From Desulfovibrio sp. (GTDB lineage Bacteria; Bacillota; Dethiobacteria; DTU022), in the NCBI GenBank assembly GCA_020060545.1, contig JAGUZX010000135.1:68734-109645 (forward strand): a DNA stretch of 40,912 nt. Direction: 5' to 3'. This document shows positions 1-7,920 of the stretch, piece after piece (position 1 is the stretch's first letter; every line of letters starts with the position of its first letter). The position numbers and the translations under genes are program-made. Below the pieces are notes generated by a model. The model was given only the letters and a program-made list of their open reading frames with translations. It had not been told where the DNA came from and did not search any database.

Positions 1-655
1 CGTTGTTGGCCAGGGTGGCCCTGGCGTTGTCGTCATGCGGTTCGAGCACCACCCCCAGGCCGCGCTCCATGATCGTGCGGCGCACTTCTTCGCGCGCCAG
101 GTTCATGAAGTGGATGTTTTCGACAAACAGGTTGGGTCCCTCGAAATGGATCTCGCCGGGCCGGACGGTGGCGATATCCCCAATCACCCGGCCCCGCATC
201 AGGCTGTAACTAATCCATAAGGCGGCGGCACCAACAGGCATACTGACCGCAAAAGAAGTAAAATAGTGAGTCCCGCTTACAATAAGCGCCGTCAACATAA
301 CCAAGTAGTTGCGCGATTCAAAAACCCTGGCAATCCCTTCGATATAATCCGGCCCGCGCGGCACCAGATTGGTTTGATCAAGGTTAATTAACGTCTTTCG
401 CTCAATCTCCCTGATATCCCTGAATTGGGTCGCCGCCAAAGACATAAAAGCGATCGCCGGAAGCTCTTTTTCCACCAGGATGGGGACCGCAAGTCCACCC
501 AGGACAGACGCGATAAATCCCAATGAGAGGTGAGTGATGTATCCATGCGGATAACCGGGGTACTGGCGGTAATCGGAACGCAGCATAATAAACCTGGTTG
601 TTACGCCGAAAATCACCCCGAGGACAGTCGAAATAAGATAGCGCTCAGCTATCAT
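1..655 (-). CDS. YIEGIA-family membrane protein, C-terminus cut by the window edge
   Basis: The frame runs from an ATG at 655 to the window edge without a stop (218 codons). The residues YIEGIA, which name this family of spore-former membrane proteins, are visible near residue 105. The N-terminus MIAERYLISTVLGVIF is hydrophobic, and further hydrophobic stretches follow at about residues 44-60 and 117-150. The last part seen is soluble and rich in charged residues. It lies directly downstream of spoIIP in the same direction, with a 33-bp gap. I recall the Bacillus relative as YphB, linked to the spore envelope, but that assignment is from memory. The biochemical role is unknown, and the true C-terminus is outside the window. 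Confidence 0.85.
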   Translation of the reverse strand, partial: MIAERYLISTVLGVIFGVTTRFIMLRSDYRQYPGYPHGYITHLSLGFIASVLGGLAVPILVEKELPAIAFMSLAATQFRDIREIERKTLINLDQTNLVPRGPDYIEGIARVFESRNYLVMLTALIVSGTHYFTSFAVSMPVGAAALWISYSLMRGRVIGDIATVRPGEIHFEGPNLFVENIHFMNLAREEVRRTIMERGLGVVLEPHDDNARATLANN

Positions 656-688
656 CGCTTCAGATTTCCGTGATGAGATAAATATAAT

Positions 689-1837
689 TTAACGATGGTC
701 ATCATCACCTCTGATCCTTTTGAAGCCACGCTGCACGTCCGCAAACTCGCGCCGGAAAAAGGAGACCGCTTTGTGTTTGAACTCCTCCCAACTACCCGCG
801 GCAATCAGCAGGTAGATAAACAGCGCCGCCGCCAGCGCAAGCAAGACGATTAAAACGCTGCTGAAAGCGATGCGGCTGGCGCGGGGGGCCCGCTCAGGCG
901 CAGCTTCCCCGGTCATATATTCGTTGACCACGTCGGCGAACAGGGTTACCGCCCGCTCGGCATCTTCCTTCTTGTTTTCATGCGCCCCCACTTCAATCAG
1001 GAGCGACTGGGGCGAAAGGTCCTGGTTGTAGCTGCCGGGGGCGGCAAGAATGCCTTTGACCAGGCCCGGGTGGCGCTCATCGGCGATCGCTTTCAACTCT
1101 TGGGCCAACTGCCAGTTGTTGCCTGAGTTCTGGTTTTGCTCCCCTACCACCAGCAGGATTTGGGTAACCCTTTCGCCGTTCACTTCCGTTTCGTATGTTT
1201 CCGGGGGAACGGCGTCGCGGTGCACGTCAAAGAGCAGGTCGACATTCTCCGCCGCAAGCAGCTCTTCCGCGGTACGGCGGGAACGGTGGTAAGCACCCGC
1301 GTCATGAGGGACATGGGGTTCTTTGGAATGAACGGTTTCGACACCCTGCTCTTCCAGCGTCCGGCTGAAAGCCTCGCCGACATCGAGAATGCCTCCCCCC
1401 TCATCGATACTGCCGGTACCGTCAGTGGGGACATACGACTCCGCCCCGTGGGAGTGATAGATCCCGATTTTGGGGCGGTTCCCCTCCACCTGGGCCGGCA
1501 CCCTGATAGCGGCGGGCAGGGTGTTTTCGCGGCGGAGCCCGTCGTCTTTTCCTGCCTTACCGTTATATTCAGCCCAGGCGGTGTCTTCTTCGATCGCGGT
1601 AACACGGTATAAATTGTTCTCCCGGTCAATAAACTTGTTTCCGGCGTGCAAGATGCGGGCGGTAACCAAGAGGACCGATCCATCCGCCCGGTTGCGCATG
1701 GTGAAATAGCCATCGGTACGCTCGGTCAGGTTTGACAGATCGAAATAATCCTCCAACCGGGGTGTCGCACCGGCCGCCGGTAAAGCAAGCGAGATAATCA
1801 ATAGAGCTGCTGTGGTCCAGATTAACGCCGCTCTCAT
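689..1837 (-). CDS. spoIIP: Stage II sporulation protein P (SpoIIP), peptidoglycan amidase/endopeptidase
   Basis: SpoIIP is the cell-wall hydrolase of the SpoIID-SpoIIM-SpoIIP engulfment machine, anchored in the mother-cell membrane. The N-terminus has a hydrophobic signal/anchor (residues 5-23). The catalytic domain starts around residue 124 with HSHGAESY at 128-135, the family's metal-binding H-x-H-x-x-E signature. It continues with a second histidine in FDVHRDAVP and a conserved glutamate in LLIEVGAHEN. Unlike Bacillus SpoIIP, a second strongly hydrophobic helix (about residues 322-348) follows the catalytic domain, then a basic tail. Length is 382 aa, normal for the family. It is preceded by AAAGGAGG with long spacing and by the DUF1614 gene, so the two are probably co-transcribed. 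Confidence 0.93.
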   Translation of the reverse strand: MRAALIWTTAALLIISLALPAAGATPRLEDYFDLSNLTERTDGYFTMRNRADGSVLLVTARILHAGNKFIDRENNLYRVTAIEEDTAWAEYNGKAGKDDGLRRENTLPAAIRVPAQVEGNRPKIGIYHSHGAESYVPTDGTGSIDEGGGILDVGEAFSRTLEEQGVETVHSKEPHVPHDAGAYHRSRRTAEELLAAENVDLLFDVHRDAVPPETYETEVNGERVTQILLVVGEQNQNSGNNWQLAQELKAIADERHPGLVKGILAAPGSYNQDLSPQSLLIEVGAHENKKEDAERAVTLFADVVNEYMTGEAAPERAPRASRIAFSSVLIVLLALAAALFIYLLIAAGSWEEFKHKAVSFFRREFADVQRGFKRIRGDDDHR

Positions 1838-1884
1838 CTTAAATTCAATTCCTCCTTTAAGAATTTAAAGATGGCTCAAAAACT

Positions 1885-2595
1885 TTATTCTTTGTCATGG
1901 CCGTGTTCATCTTCTTCATGATCAGGCCCGGCTTCAAAGCCCGGTTCCGTTAAGCCCTCCACCAGCTCTTCCGGGTAGCCGCGCCCGGGCTCCCCACCGG
2001 CCAGCCGCTCGCGGATCTCCCCCACCAGTTCTGCCAGGCCCAAAGCGATTAACCCGGAAATAATCGTGGCGTCAAAAATACCGGCGCCGCCGATCACCAG
2101 CTCGCTGGAGGCGCCGCGGTAAAAAAGCTCTATCCGCGTAAAAATATCGTTCAAAAGAATCGCCCCCACGCCGGCGATAAATGCGGAACGGCGGGAGCGC
2201 CCGGCCAGGTAGCCGGCGACGCCGGCAATCAGCGCCACCAGGTAGAGCGGATCCATCAGAAAGGCATAAGTCGGCTCCAGGGGAATGATCTTCAGCACCA
2301 GGTAAACTACCACCGCCGTAACCAGCAGGGCGATGGCGGCGCGGATCCGCTCTCTGGCTGTGCCCGCCTTGACAAAAAGATAGGCCACCAGGATCAGCGG
2401 GATAATCCCGCCCCCGATATTGATCGCGAGAGTTCTGCTCAAGGGAATATGGGGCAAGAAACCGCCGACCAGCATCGCGCCGATAAAAACGAGCGCGGCC
2501 CGGTCGCTCAAGCGCAGCCGGTCGAGAACCCGCTCCGCCAGGCCGAGAAAGACTAAAATAGAAATAACCAGCAGGACAAACATCCCTACGGGCAT
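1885..2595 (-). CDS. DUF1614 family multi-pass membrane protein
   Basis: This 236-aa hydrophobic protein has about seven membrane segments, an inner glycine-rich part (INIGGGIIP, IGGAGIFDATI) and an acidic, histidine-containing tail (DHEEDEHGHDKE). The pattern fits the DUF1614 family, which I know mainly from spore-forming Firmicutes and archaea and which has no proven activity. The ATG at 2595 is preferred over the GTG one codon upstream because AAGGAGG lies at better spacing from it. It begins a unit with spoIIP and the YIEGIA gene. The preceding fni transcript ends at its own terminator just upstream, so this unit should have its own promoter, which I could not identify. The His/Asp/Glu tail could bind metal, but that is only a guess. 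Confidence 0.8.
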   Translation of the reverse strand: MPVGMFVLLVISILVFLGLAERVLDRLRLSDRAALVFIGAMLVGGFLPHIPLSRTLAINIGGGIIPLILVAYLFVKAGTARERIRAAIALLVTAVVVYLVLKIIPLEPTYAFLMDPLYLVALIAGVAGYLAGRSRRSAFIAGVGAILLNDIFTRIELFYRGASSELVIGGAGIFDATIISGLIALGLAELVGEIRERLAGGEPGRGYPEELVEGLTEPGFEAGPDHEEDEHGHDKE

Positions 2596-2661
2596 CACCA
2601 GGCCTCCTTAGATCGTGTTCAGCTCTTTCCCATATCCTCCCCGCGGATACCGTATTTATAC

Positions 2662-2693
2662 AAAAAAACACCCCTTAAACGACCGTAGGGGTG
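2662..2693 (-). terminator. Rho-independent terminator after fni
   Basis: On the minus strand CACCCCT and AGGGGTG form a 7-bp stem around an 11-nt loop, followed by seven T residues (2668-2662). It closes the ispH-rpsA/fni transcript before the DUF1614-spoIIP unit. Confidence 0.75.
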
Positions 2694-2703
2694 ACCCAAA
2701 AAA

Positions 2704-2811
2704 GGTGTCAGGCACTGACTTTGACATAAGAGAATGCTTGGGAAACTAGAAAAAACTCAGCTTCTTATGTCAAAGTCGGTGCCTGACACCCATATGCCTG
2801 ACACCCATATG
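2704..2811. repeat. Long imperfect palindrome with GGTGTCAGGCAC ends
   Basis: The arms at 2704-2730 and 2764-2790 are 27 bp long and complementary at 26 positions, around a 33-bp loop. The right end is followed by a partial extra copy of TGCCTGACACCCATATG (2791-2811). It lies in the 230-bp gap between fni and DUF1614 and has no reading frame of note. An element with the same kind of ends occurs after spo0A. Confidence 0.85.
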
Positions 2812-2827
2812 TCCCTAACTTCTAATC

Positions 2828-3889
2828 TCAAACCTCCAATTTGCGGCGGGCAAATGCGGCCGTGTCGATGCCGCGCTGGCCCAGCCAGCGGGCGGTAAAG
2901 CCGGTTATGACCAGGGGGACCCGCCGAAACTGTTCAAGGTTGGAGGCGCCGGTCATGAGCATAATCAGGCGCAGTTCGCGTTCGATCCTCCGGATCTCCC
3001 TGATTAAAGCGGTGCGCCCTTTTTTCAGCAGCAGGTAAACCGGCCGGCCCGCCAACCCCACCGCGCCGGCCCCCAAGGCCAGGGCTTTGGCAATATTGAG
3101 GCTGGAAAACATCCCTCCGGCCGCGATAACATCGGTTTTTCCGCCGACGGCATCCAGGACCTCGATTAAACTGATTGCGGTGGGAATGCCCCAGTTGAGG
3201 ATATCGGGCGAGATGTTCGTGCGGGAGCGGCGGTTCTCAATGGCCAGAAAATTGGTGCCTCCCTTGCCGCCCACGTCAATGGCCGACACACCGAGCTCAG
3301 CCAGCGCCCGGGCTTGCTCACGGGCGATACCAAACCCTACTTCTTTAACGATAACCGGCACATTCACCGCCCGGACGATCTCCTTGATCCGCTCCAGGTT
3401 CCCCCGGAAGCGGCAATCCCCCTCGTGCATGGCCAGTTCCTGGGGAACATTGAGATGAATCTGAACCGCGGCGGCGTTAACCATGCGCACCGCTTCACAG
3501 GCCATGGCAGGGGTGGCATAGGAACCGAGGTTCGCCCAAATCACCCCGTCCGGGTTTTCGCGGCGCACGACCTGGAAAGTCGATTCCACCCCGGGGTGCT
3601 CCAGGGCTGCCTTTTGGGAGCCGATCGCCATGGGCAGGCCGCACTCCCTGGCCACGGCGGCCAGGGCGGCGTTAACCCGCATGGCCAGGCTCGTCCCTCC
3701 CGTAATGGCGTTGATAAAAAGAGGCGACTGCAAGGTCAAACCGCAGAGGCCGGCCTTTAAAGTCACCTCTTGCCAATCATATTCGGGCAGGCAGTTATGC
3801 ACAAAGTGGACACCGGAAAAATCCGCCAGGCTCTGCTTTTGCTGCAAGCTTAAAAGAATGTGTTCGTCTTTGCGGCGCAGCCTGAGCAT
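2828..3889 (-). CDS. fni: Type 2 isopentenyl-diphosphate delta-isomerase (FMN/NADPH dependent)
   Basis: The enzyme interconverts isopentenyl and dimethylallyl diphosphate, the end products of the IspH step encoded next door. It has the TIM-barrel layout of the type 2 (Idi-2/Fni) family: RKDEHI near the N-terminus (about residues 5-10), INAITGG at about 60 for FMN/substrate binding, QIHLNVPQE at about 143-151, VIVKEVGFG at about 175-183, the glycine-rich DVGGKGGTNF, and AAGGMFSS for the flavin phosphate. At 353 aa it is a full-length member. The start codon directly follows the TAA of the ispH-rpsA gene, so translation is probably coupled. Membership of the type 2 family, unlike the Nudix type 1 enzyme, is clear. 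Confidence 0.95.
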   Translation of the reverse strand: MLRLRRKDEHILLSLQQKQSLADFSGVHFVHNCLPEYDWQEVTLKAGLCGLTLQSPLFINAITGGTSLAMRVNAALAAVARECGLPMAIGSQKAALEHPGVESTFQVVRRENPDGVIWANLGSYATPAMACEAVRMVNAAAVQIHLNVPQELAMHEGDCRFRGNLERIKEIVRAVNVPVIVKEVGFGIAREQARALAELGVSAIDVGGKGGTNFLAIENRRSRTNISPDILNWGIPTAISLIEVLDAVGGKTDVIAAGGMFSSLNIAKALALGAGAVGLAGRPVYLLLKKGRTALIREIRRIERELRLIMLMTGASNLEQFRRVPLVITGFTARWLGQRGIDTAAFARRKLEV

Positions 3890-5956
3890 TTACTCCCGGT
3901 CATCCTCTTCCAAGACCCCGGGTTCTTGCGGTGCGGAGGATCCGTCTTCTCGTTCTTCTTTCTCCGGAGCGTTAGTTTCAAACATATCCCCGAAAAGATC
4001 CCCCAGGGTAAGGTTGCCGTTGTCGGTGTTGCCCGGCGTTTGGCCGCCCTCGGGCGCCTCTTTTCCCACGGCGTCCTTGATGCTCAGGCTAATTCGTTTG
4101 GCTTCGGGCTTGACATCCAGGATCTTGACGTCGACTTTCTCTCCTTCGCGCAAGACTTCCGAAGGGTGCTTGACATGGTAATCGGCGATTTGGGAAACAT
4201 GGACCAGGCCTTCCACCCCTGGTTTAAGCTCGACAAAAGCGCCGAAGTTTACGATCCTTGTTACCTTGCCTTTGATCAGCTGTCCTTTCTTGAACTCTTG
4301 CAGCGCTTTCACCCAGGGGCCGGCCTGGGTCTGGCGCAGGCTCAGGCTGATCCGCCCTTTTTCCGGGATTATATCCAGCACTTTGACCTGAACCTCTTCG
4401 CCTACTTTTAGTACCGCCTGGGGATGAGTGACCCGCTCCCAGGCAATTTCAGAGACATGAACGAGTCCGTCGATACCGCCGATATCGACGAAAGCGCCAA
4501 AATCGGTCAACCTTTTCACCACGCCCGGCACAACGGAACCTATTTTCAACGTTTGCAGGGTTTCTTCTTTCTTCCGGGATGAATCCTCTTCCAGCACCTT
4601 TTTACGTGACAGGATCACCTTGTCTTTTTCCCGGTTATATTCAATTATTTTGAACGGCAGCCGTTCGCCGAGAAAAGTCTTGAAATCGGGGACAAACCGG
4701 ATGTCGACGAGCGAACCGGGCATGAACCCCTCGATCCCCCCCCCCAGATCCACGACGATACCGGCAGGGACAACCTGCTTAACCGGCCCCTCTTCGATCG
4801 CCCCGCTGAGATGGGCCTGCTCCAGTTCCTGCCACCGTTTCTCGCGGGCCAGCCTTTTGTGTGAGACAACAATTTTGCCGTCCTGCTCGTCAACATCGAT
4901 TACAGTTACTTCAATCTCGGTATCCACTGCGAAGCGCTCCGGCAAAGTCTCTCCTTCCCCAAGGTATACTTCCGATACCGGCAGCAGCGCTTCAGTTTTA
5001 TAACCGATATCCACAAATGCTTCATCCGGTGTAACCCGGACCACTTTGCCGGTCACCTGTTCACCGATTTGCACAGCTTTAAACCCGCTTTCATAGGTGA
5101 ACTGTTCTTCGTTGCCGGCAACAAACCCTTCGTTCTCCATTCTTTCCACAACCTCCTTTATCGTCCAGTGGGGAGTTGATGCACCGGCTGTAACCGCAAC
5201 CACTCTGCATCCCTGCCAAAACTGCTCCGCCAACTCCCCTGCGTCAAGTACCAGGCAGGTAGGTTTTAATTGCTTGCATATTTCAACCATGGCCCTTGTG
5301 TTGGCGCTATGAGCGCTTCCCACAACCACCACGGCATCAGCTTTCCGCGCCAGCGCGGCGGCTTCCCGCTGCCTTAATTTCGTTTCAGGGCAAAGGGTAT
5401 CGTAAGCAGCTCCGCCGGGTACCCGGTCCAGAAAAGCCGCTTTCACCTGCTCGAAACCGGCGCTGTCAGCCGTAGTCTGTGCCAGCAGGGCTGCCGGGGC
5501 TTCAATGTCGAGGCGGTTTAGCTCTTCCGCCGAAGATACCGCCACGGCTCTCTCCCCGGCCCATTCGAGCACACCTCTAACCTCAGGGTGGCGGGCGTCC
5601 CCGTAAACAATAACCTGAACCCCTTTGGCCGCAAGCTCAGAGGCCAGCCTTTGAATCTTTTCGACCCTGGGGCAAGTCACATCCAACAAGGTCAAGCCAT
5701 CCTGGCGCCGGGCCCGTTCCAGGACGGCCGGGCCTACCCCATGCGTGCGGATAATCAAGACAGCTCCCGCCGCTTGCTCCGGCTCGGCAACAGCGGTTAC
5801 GCCGTGCCGGGCCAGGTAGTCGCCGACTGCCTCGTTATGGACCAGCGGGCCCAGGGTATGGACGCGCCGGCCCCGTGCCGCTTCCTTGAGAGCGGCATCC
5901 AGGGCGCGCCGGACTCCCGAGCAAAAACCGGCGTGTCCAGCCAGCAGGATCTGCAA
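3890..5956 (-). CDS. ispH-rpsA: Bifunctional HMB-PP reductase (IspH) fused to ribosomal protein S1 repeats
   Basis: The N-terminal 280 residues are IspH, the [4Fe-4S] enzyme that makes IPP and DMAPP in the last step of the MEP pathway. The three cluster cysteines are Cys12 (HAGFCSGV), Cys95 (VTCPRV) and Cys189 (TLCPET). HNEAV and RHPEVRG supply the active-site histidines and glutamate. The remainder holds four S1 RNA-binding domains (about 297-367, 382-452, 467-537, 552-622), the last two closest to canonical (DFGAFVDIGG, NFGAFVELKPG), and an acidic tail. A TTG start at 5956 is chosen because GGAGTG lies just upstream and the protein then begins MQILLAGHAGFC, like other IspH proteins; a GTG three codons earlier sits inside that ribosome site. 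This fusion is known in Clostridia. It lies between plsC and fni. Confidence 0.96.
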   Translation of the reverse strand: MQILLAGHAGFCSGVRRALDAALKEAARGRRVHTLGPLVHNEAVGDYLARHGVTAVAEPEQAAGAVLIIRTHGVGPAVLERARRQDGLTLLDVTCPRVEKIQRLASELAAKGVQVIVYGDARHPEVRGVLEWAGERAVAVSSAEELNRLDIEAPAALLAQTTADSAGFEQVKAAFLDRVPGGAAYDTLCPETKLRQREAAALARKADAVVVVGSAHSANTRAMVEICKQLKPTCLVLDAGELAEQFWQGCRVVAVTAGASTPHWTIKEVVERMENEGFVAGNEEQFTYESGFKAVQIGEQVTGKVVRVTPDEAFVDIGYKTEALLPVSEVYLGEGETLPERFAVDTEIEVTVIDVDEQDGKIVVSHKRLAREKRWQELEQAHLSGAIEEGPVKQVVPAGIVVDLGGGIEGFMPGSLVDIRFVPDFKTFLGERLPFKIIEYNREKDKVILSRKKVLEEDSSRKKEETLQTLKIGSVVPGVVKRLTDFGAFVDIGGIDGLVHVSEIAWERVTHPQAVLKVGEEVQVKVLDIIPEKGRISLSLRQTQAGPWVKALQEFKKGQLIKGKVTRIVNFGAFVELKPGVEGLVHVSQIADYHVKHPSEVLREGEKVDVKILDVKPEAKRISLSIKDAVGKEAPEGGQTPGNTDNGNLTLGDLFGDMFETNAPEKEEREDGSSAPQEPGVLEEDDRE

Positions 5957-6018
5957 ACAACTCACTCCAGGTTAAAAACCCTTTTCGGGAATAGCTTAAT
6001 CATTCCTGGCCGCTGTTA

Positions 6019-6615
6019 TCACTCGGATGGCAGCAGCTTTTTAATATTGTCCATGATCATGTTGCTCATCTGTTCAAGCTTTTCTTTCTTTTCACCCCGC
6101 TGACTGTAAGTCAGCGGGGGCAGCACAAAGGCGGGCCCAATAGAGACGTGCAGCGGGCGGCCGATCCGGTAAGGACCGTTCAAGGCAACGGGCAGTACAG
6201 GCACGCAGCTTTGCCCGGCGATCAAGGCCGATCCGTGCTGCGGTTTCTGCAGTTTACCGGTTTTACTGCGGGTGCCTTCGGGAAAGAGGCCCAGCACGTT
6301 GCCCTCGTTTAAGATTTTAAACGCCCGGCGGATCGCGCCGTAATCGGCGCTGCTCCTGTTGACGGGAAAGGCGCCGACTTTTCTCAAAATATACCCGGTA
6401 AAACCGTTGCGAAAAAGCTCATGCTTCGCCATAAAATGCACCTTCAACCTGGTCGGCACAGCGCTGCCGACGACCAGGGGGTCAATCCAGCTGATGTGAT
6501 TGGCGCAGATAATAAACGGCCCTTTTTTAGGCAAAAATTCCCTGCCGCTAATCCGCCACCGGTAAAATAACTTGAAAAAGACGGCAAATACGAAATGACC
6601 GAACCGGTATAACAA
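6019..6615 (-). CDS. plsC: 1-acyl-sn-glycerol-3-phosphate acyltransferase (PlsC)
   Basis: PlsC adds the second acyl chain to lysophosphatidic acid to give phosphatidic acid at the cytoplasmic membrane. The acyltransferase motif NHxxxxD is seen as ANHISWIDP (about residues 38-46), and the phosphate-binding block as FPEGTRSKTG (about 113-122). Another conserved block, CVPVLPVALNG, follows. The N-terminus FGHFVFAVFFKLFY is a membrane-associating hydrophobic stretch. At 198 aa it is a typical minimal PlsC. The start is a TTG behind AAAGGGGGAT; 12 bp separate it from the cmk stop, so the two genes are surely one transcript. This cmk-plsC-ispH/rpsA order recurs in Clostridia. Confidence 0.94.
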   Translation of the reverse strand: MLYRFGHFVFAVFFKLFYRWRISGREFLPKKGPFIICANHISWIDPLVVGSAVPTRLKVHFMAKHELFRNGFTGYILRKVGAFPVNRSSADYGAIRRAFKILNEGNVLGLFPEGTRSKTGKLQKPQHGSALIAGQSCVPVLPVALNGPYRIGRPLHVSIGPAFVLPPLTYSQRGEKKEKLEQMSNMIMDNIKKLLPSE

Positions 6616-6627
6616 AAAGATCCCCCT

Positions 6628-7332
6628 TTACTGCAACGGTATATTGGGCCCGGCGCGGACAATCTCCAGGATCCGCTCCACAACCGCTTCAAAAGACATC
6701 GCGGTAGTATCGATTACAATCGCTTCGGGGTCGACAACCAGGGGCGAATCGCTCCTTTGTGAGTCGATCCGGTCGCGCTCCGTAATCTCAGCGATCACAC
6801 TTTCCAGGGACAGCTCCAACCCCCGTTCAAGCTGCTCTTTTCGGCGCCGCCGGGCCCTTTCGGGCAGGGCGGCAGCGAGAAAAAATTTATAGTCGGCGTT
6901 GGGCATTACACGGGAGGCGATATCCCTGCCGTCCATGACTATGCCTGATGAATTTGCCGCGATCGCCTGCTGCATCTTCACCATCATGCTCCTGACCAGG
7001 GGGATCGCCGCTACCTGAGAAACAAGATTGTTTACATAAGGTTGACGGATCTCATCCGAAACATCGACTCCGTCCAGGAAAACCTTCTGCCCGTTTTTCA
7101 CCTCCAGGACGGTTTGCTGGAGGATCCGCTCGATTTGCGGCAGAGCGGACGGCGCAATCCCCTTTTGGAGTAGTTTCAGGGTGACAGCCCGGTACATGGC
7201 TCCGGTATCCAGGTATTTCACGTTCAAGCGGCGCGCGACCTCGCGTGCCACGGTGCTTTTCCCGGCCCCGGCCGGCCCGTCAATGGCAATCCTTAGGCTT
7301 CGATCCAGATCAGGCAACATATTATTTTTCAT
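6628..7332 (-). CDS. cmk: Cytidylate kinase
   Basis: Cytidylate kinase phosphorylates CMP and dCMP with ATP in the cytosol. The P-loop GPAGAGKST sits near the N-terminus, followed by LDTGAMYRAV (CMP-binding region), VMDGRDIASRVMPNA, and the RRRRKEQLERG lid. DRIDSQRSDSPL and the C-terminal VIDTT are also characteristic. No clear ribosome site precedes any candidate start. The ATG at 7332 is chosen because it lies 4 nt after the stop of a small upstream frame, suggesting coupled translation; ATGs at 7368 and 7320 are alternatives. Length from 7332 is 234 aa, slightly above the usual 220-230. Confidence 0.93.
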   Translation of the reverse strand: MKNNMLPDLDRSLRIAIDGPAGAGKSTVAREVARRLNVKYLDTGAMYRAVTLKLLQKGIAPSALPQIERILQQTVLEVKNGQKVFLDGVDVSDEIRQPYVNNLVSQVAAIPLVRSMMVKMQQAIAANSSGIVMDGRDIASRVMPNADYKFFLAAALPERARRRRKEQLERGLELSLESVIAEITERDRIDSQRSDSPLVVDPEAIVIDTTAMSFEAVVERILEIVRAGPNIPLQ

Positions 7333-7336
7333 TTCG

Positions 7337-7540
7337 CTATCGATACTTAAATCCCTTTTTTTCAGCATAAAACTGAAAGCCGGTAGGGGTCCTAAAGGTC
7401 AAGATCCCTTGCCCGGCGGGTTTGCCACGGAAAAACTGCTCGTTTGTGTACAACACCGCTCCGGTGTTAACCGGCCTAAGGCCTGAGGATGCCCTGTCTC
7501 CCCTTTGTTTCCATCCGCTTCCCCGAAGCGATAACATCAT
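7337..7540 (-). CDS. Small hypothetical protein (67 aa) overlapping the start region of cmk
   Basis: This frame fills most of the 184-bp gap between cmk and the upstream 65-aa gene. Its TAG stop lies 4 nt before the favoured cmk ATG. A GGGAG precedes the ATG, though almost in contact with it. The protein is basic with no membrane segment and no motif I recognise (ending FQFYAEKKGFKYR). It could be a genuine leader-type gene that couples cmk translation, or simply an open stretch of 5' leader. The third-position GC bias is weaker than in the neighbouring genes. Confidence 0.25.
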   Translation of the reverse strand: MMLSLRGSGWKQRGDRASSGLRPVNTGAVLYTNEQFFRGKPAGQGILTFRTPTGFQFYAEKKGFKYR

Positions 7541-7552
7541 CTCCCGGCTTCC

Positions 7553-7750
7553 CTAATCGGGCCAGCGGTAGGGAACCCCTTCATTAAATTCCACCGGGCT
7601 TAAATGGTAGCGGATTCGATCATGGGTCATGGCCAGCTGGACGGCAATCAGCAGCAACAATAAAAAAAGGAGCAGTCCGAACAAATACCTTTCCAATCGC
7701 CGGGACCAGCGGTAGTACCATCGCTGCAGGGGGTTCACGATGATTGACAT
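7553..7750 (-). CDS. Small single-pass membrane protein (65 aa), YpfB/DUF5359-like position
   Basis: The protein has a basic N-terminus (YYRWSRRLERY), one membrane helix (about residues 24-42, rich in Leu) and a short outer tail ending EGVPYRWPD. GGAGGG lies almost next to the ATG; a GTG four codons in has spacing of about 14, so the start is uncertain. Bacillus carries a comparable short one-helix gene (ypfB) just before cmk, with a similar EGV-containing C-terminus as I remember it. Assignment to that family is therefore by position and shape only. Function unknown. Confidence 0.55.
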   Translation of the reverse strand: MSIIVNPLQRWYYRWSRRLERYLFGLLLFLLLLLIAVQLAMTHDRIRYHLSPVEFNEGVPYRWPD

Positions 7751-7811
7751 TCCCTCCTTGACGTAAGTCTAGGTTAAGAAAAGGAATTTATACCCACCCG
7801 CAGAAAGGTAC

Positions 7812-7920
7812 TTAAGCTCTTGCCTCCTTCAGTTTCTGTGACAAGTGGGGACGGGGCAATTTTGTCACATTTCCGTATTGTCTCATTCAGTTCCATTAAG
7901 CCCTTGCCTCCTTCAGTTTC
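7812..7920. repeat. REP-like element copy 1 flanked by 25-bp direct repeats
   Basis: A 59-bp core (7837-7895) begins GTGACAAGTGGGGACGGGG and contains CAATTTTGTCAC, so its first 33 bp are bounded by GTGACAA and TTGTCAC. The core lies between two 25-bp direct repeats (7812-7836 and 7896-7920) that differ at one base. The second repeat is the coding end of the neighbouring 163-aa gene. Related copies lie at 8514-8577 (same orientation) and 8632-8664 (inverted). Confidence 0.8.
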
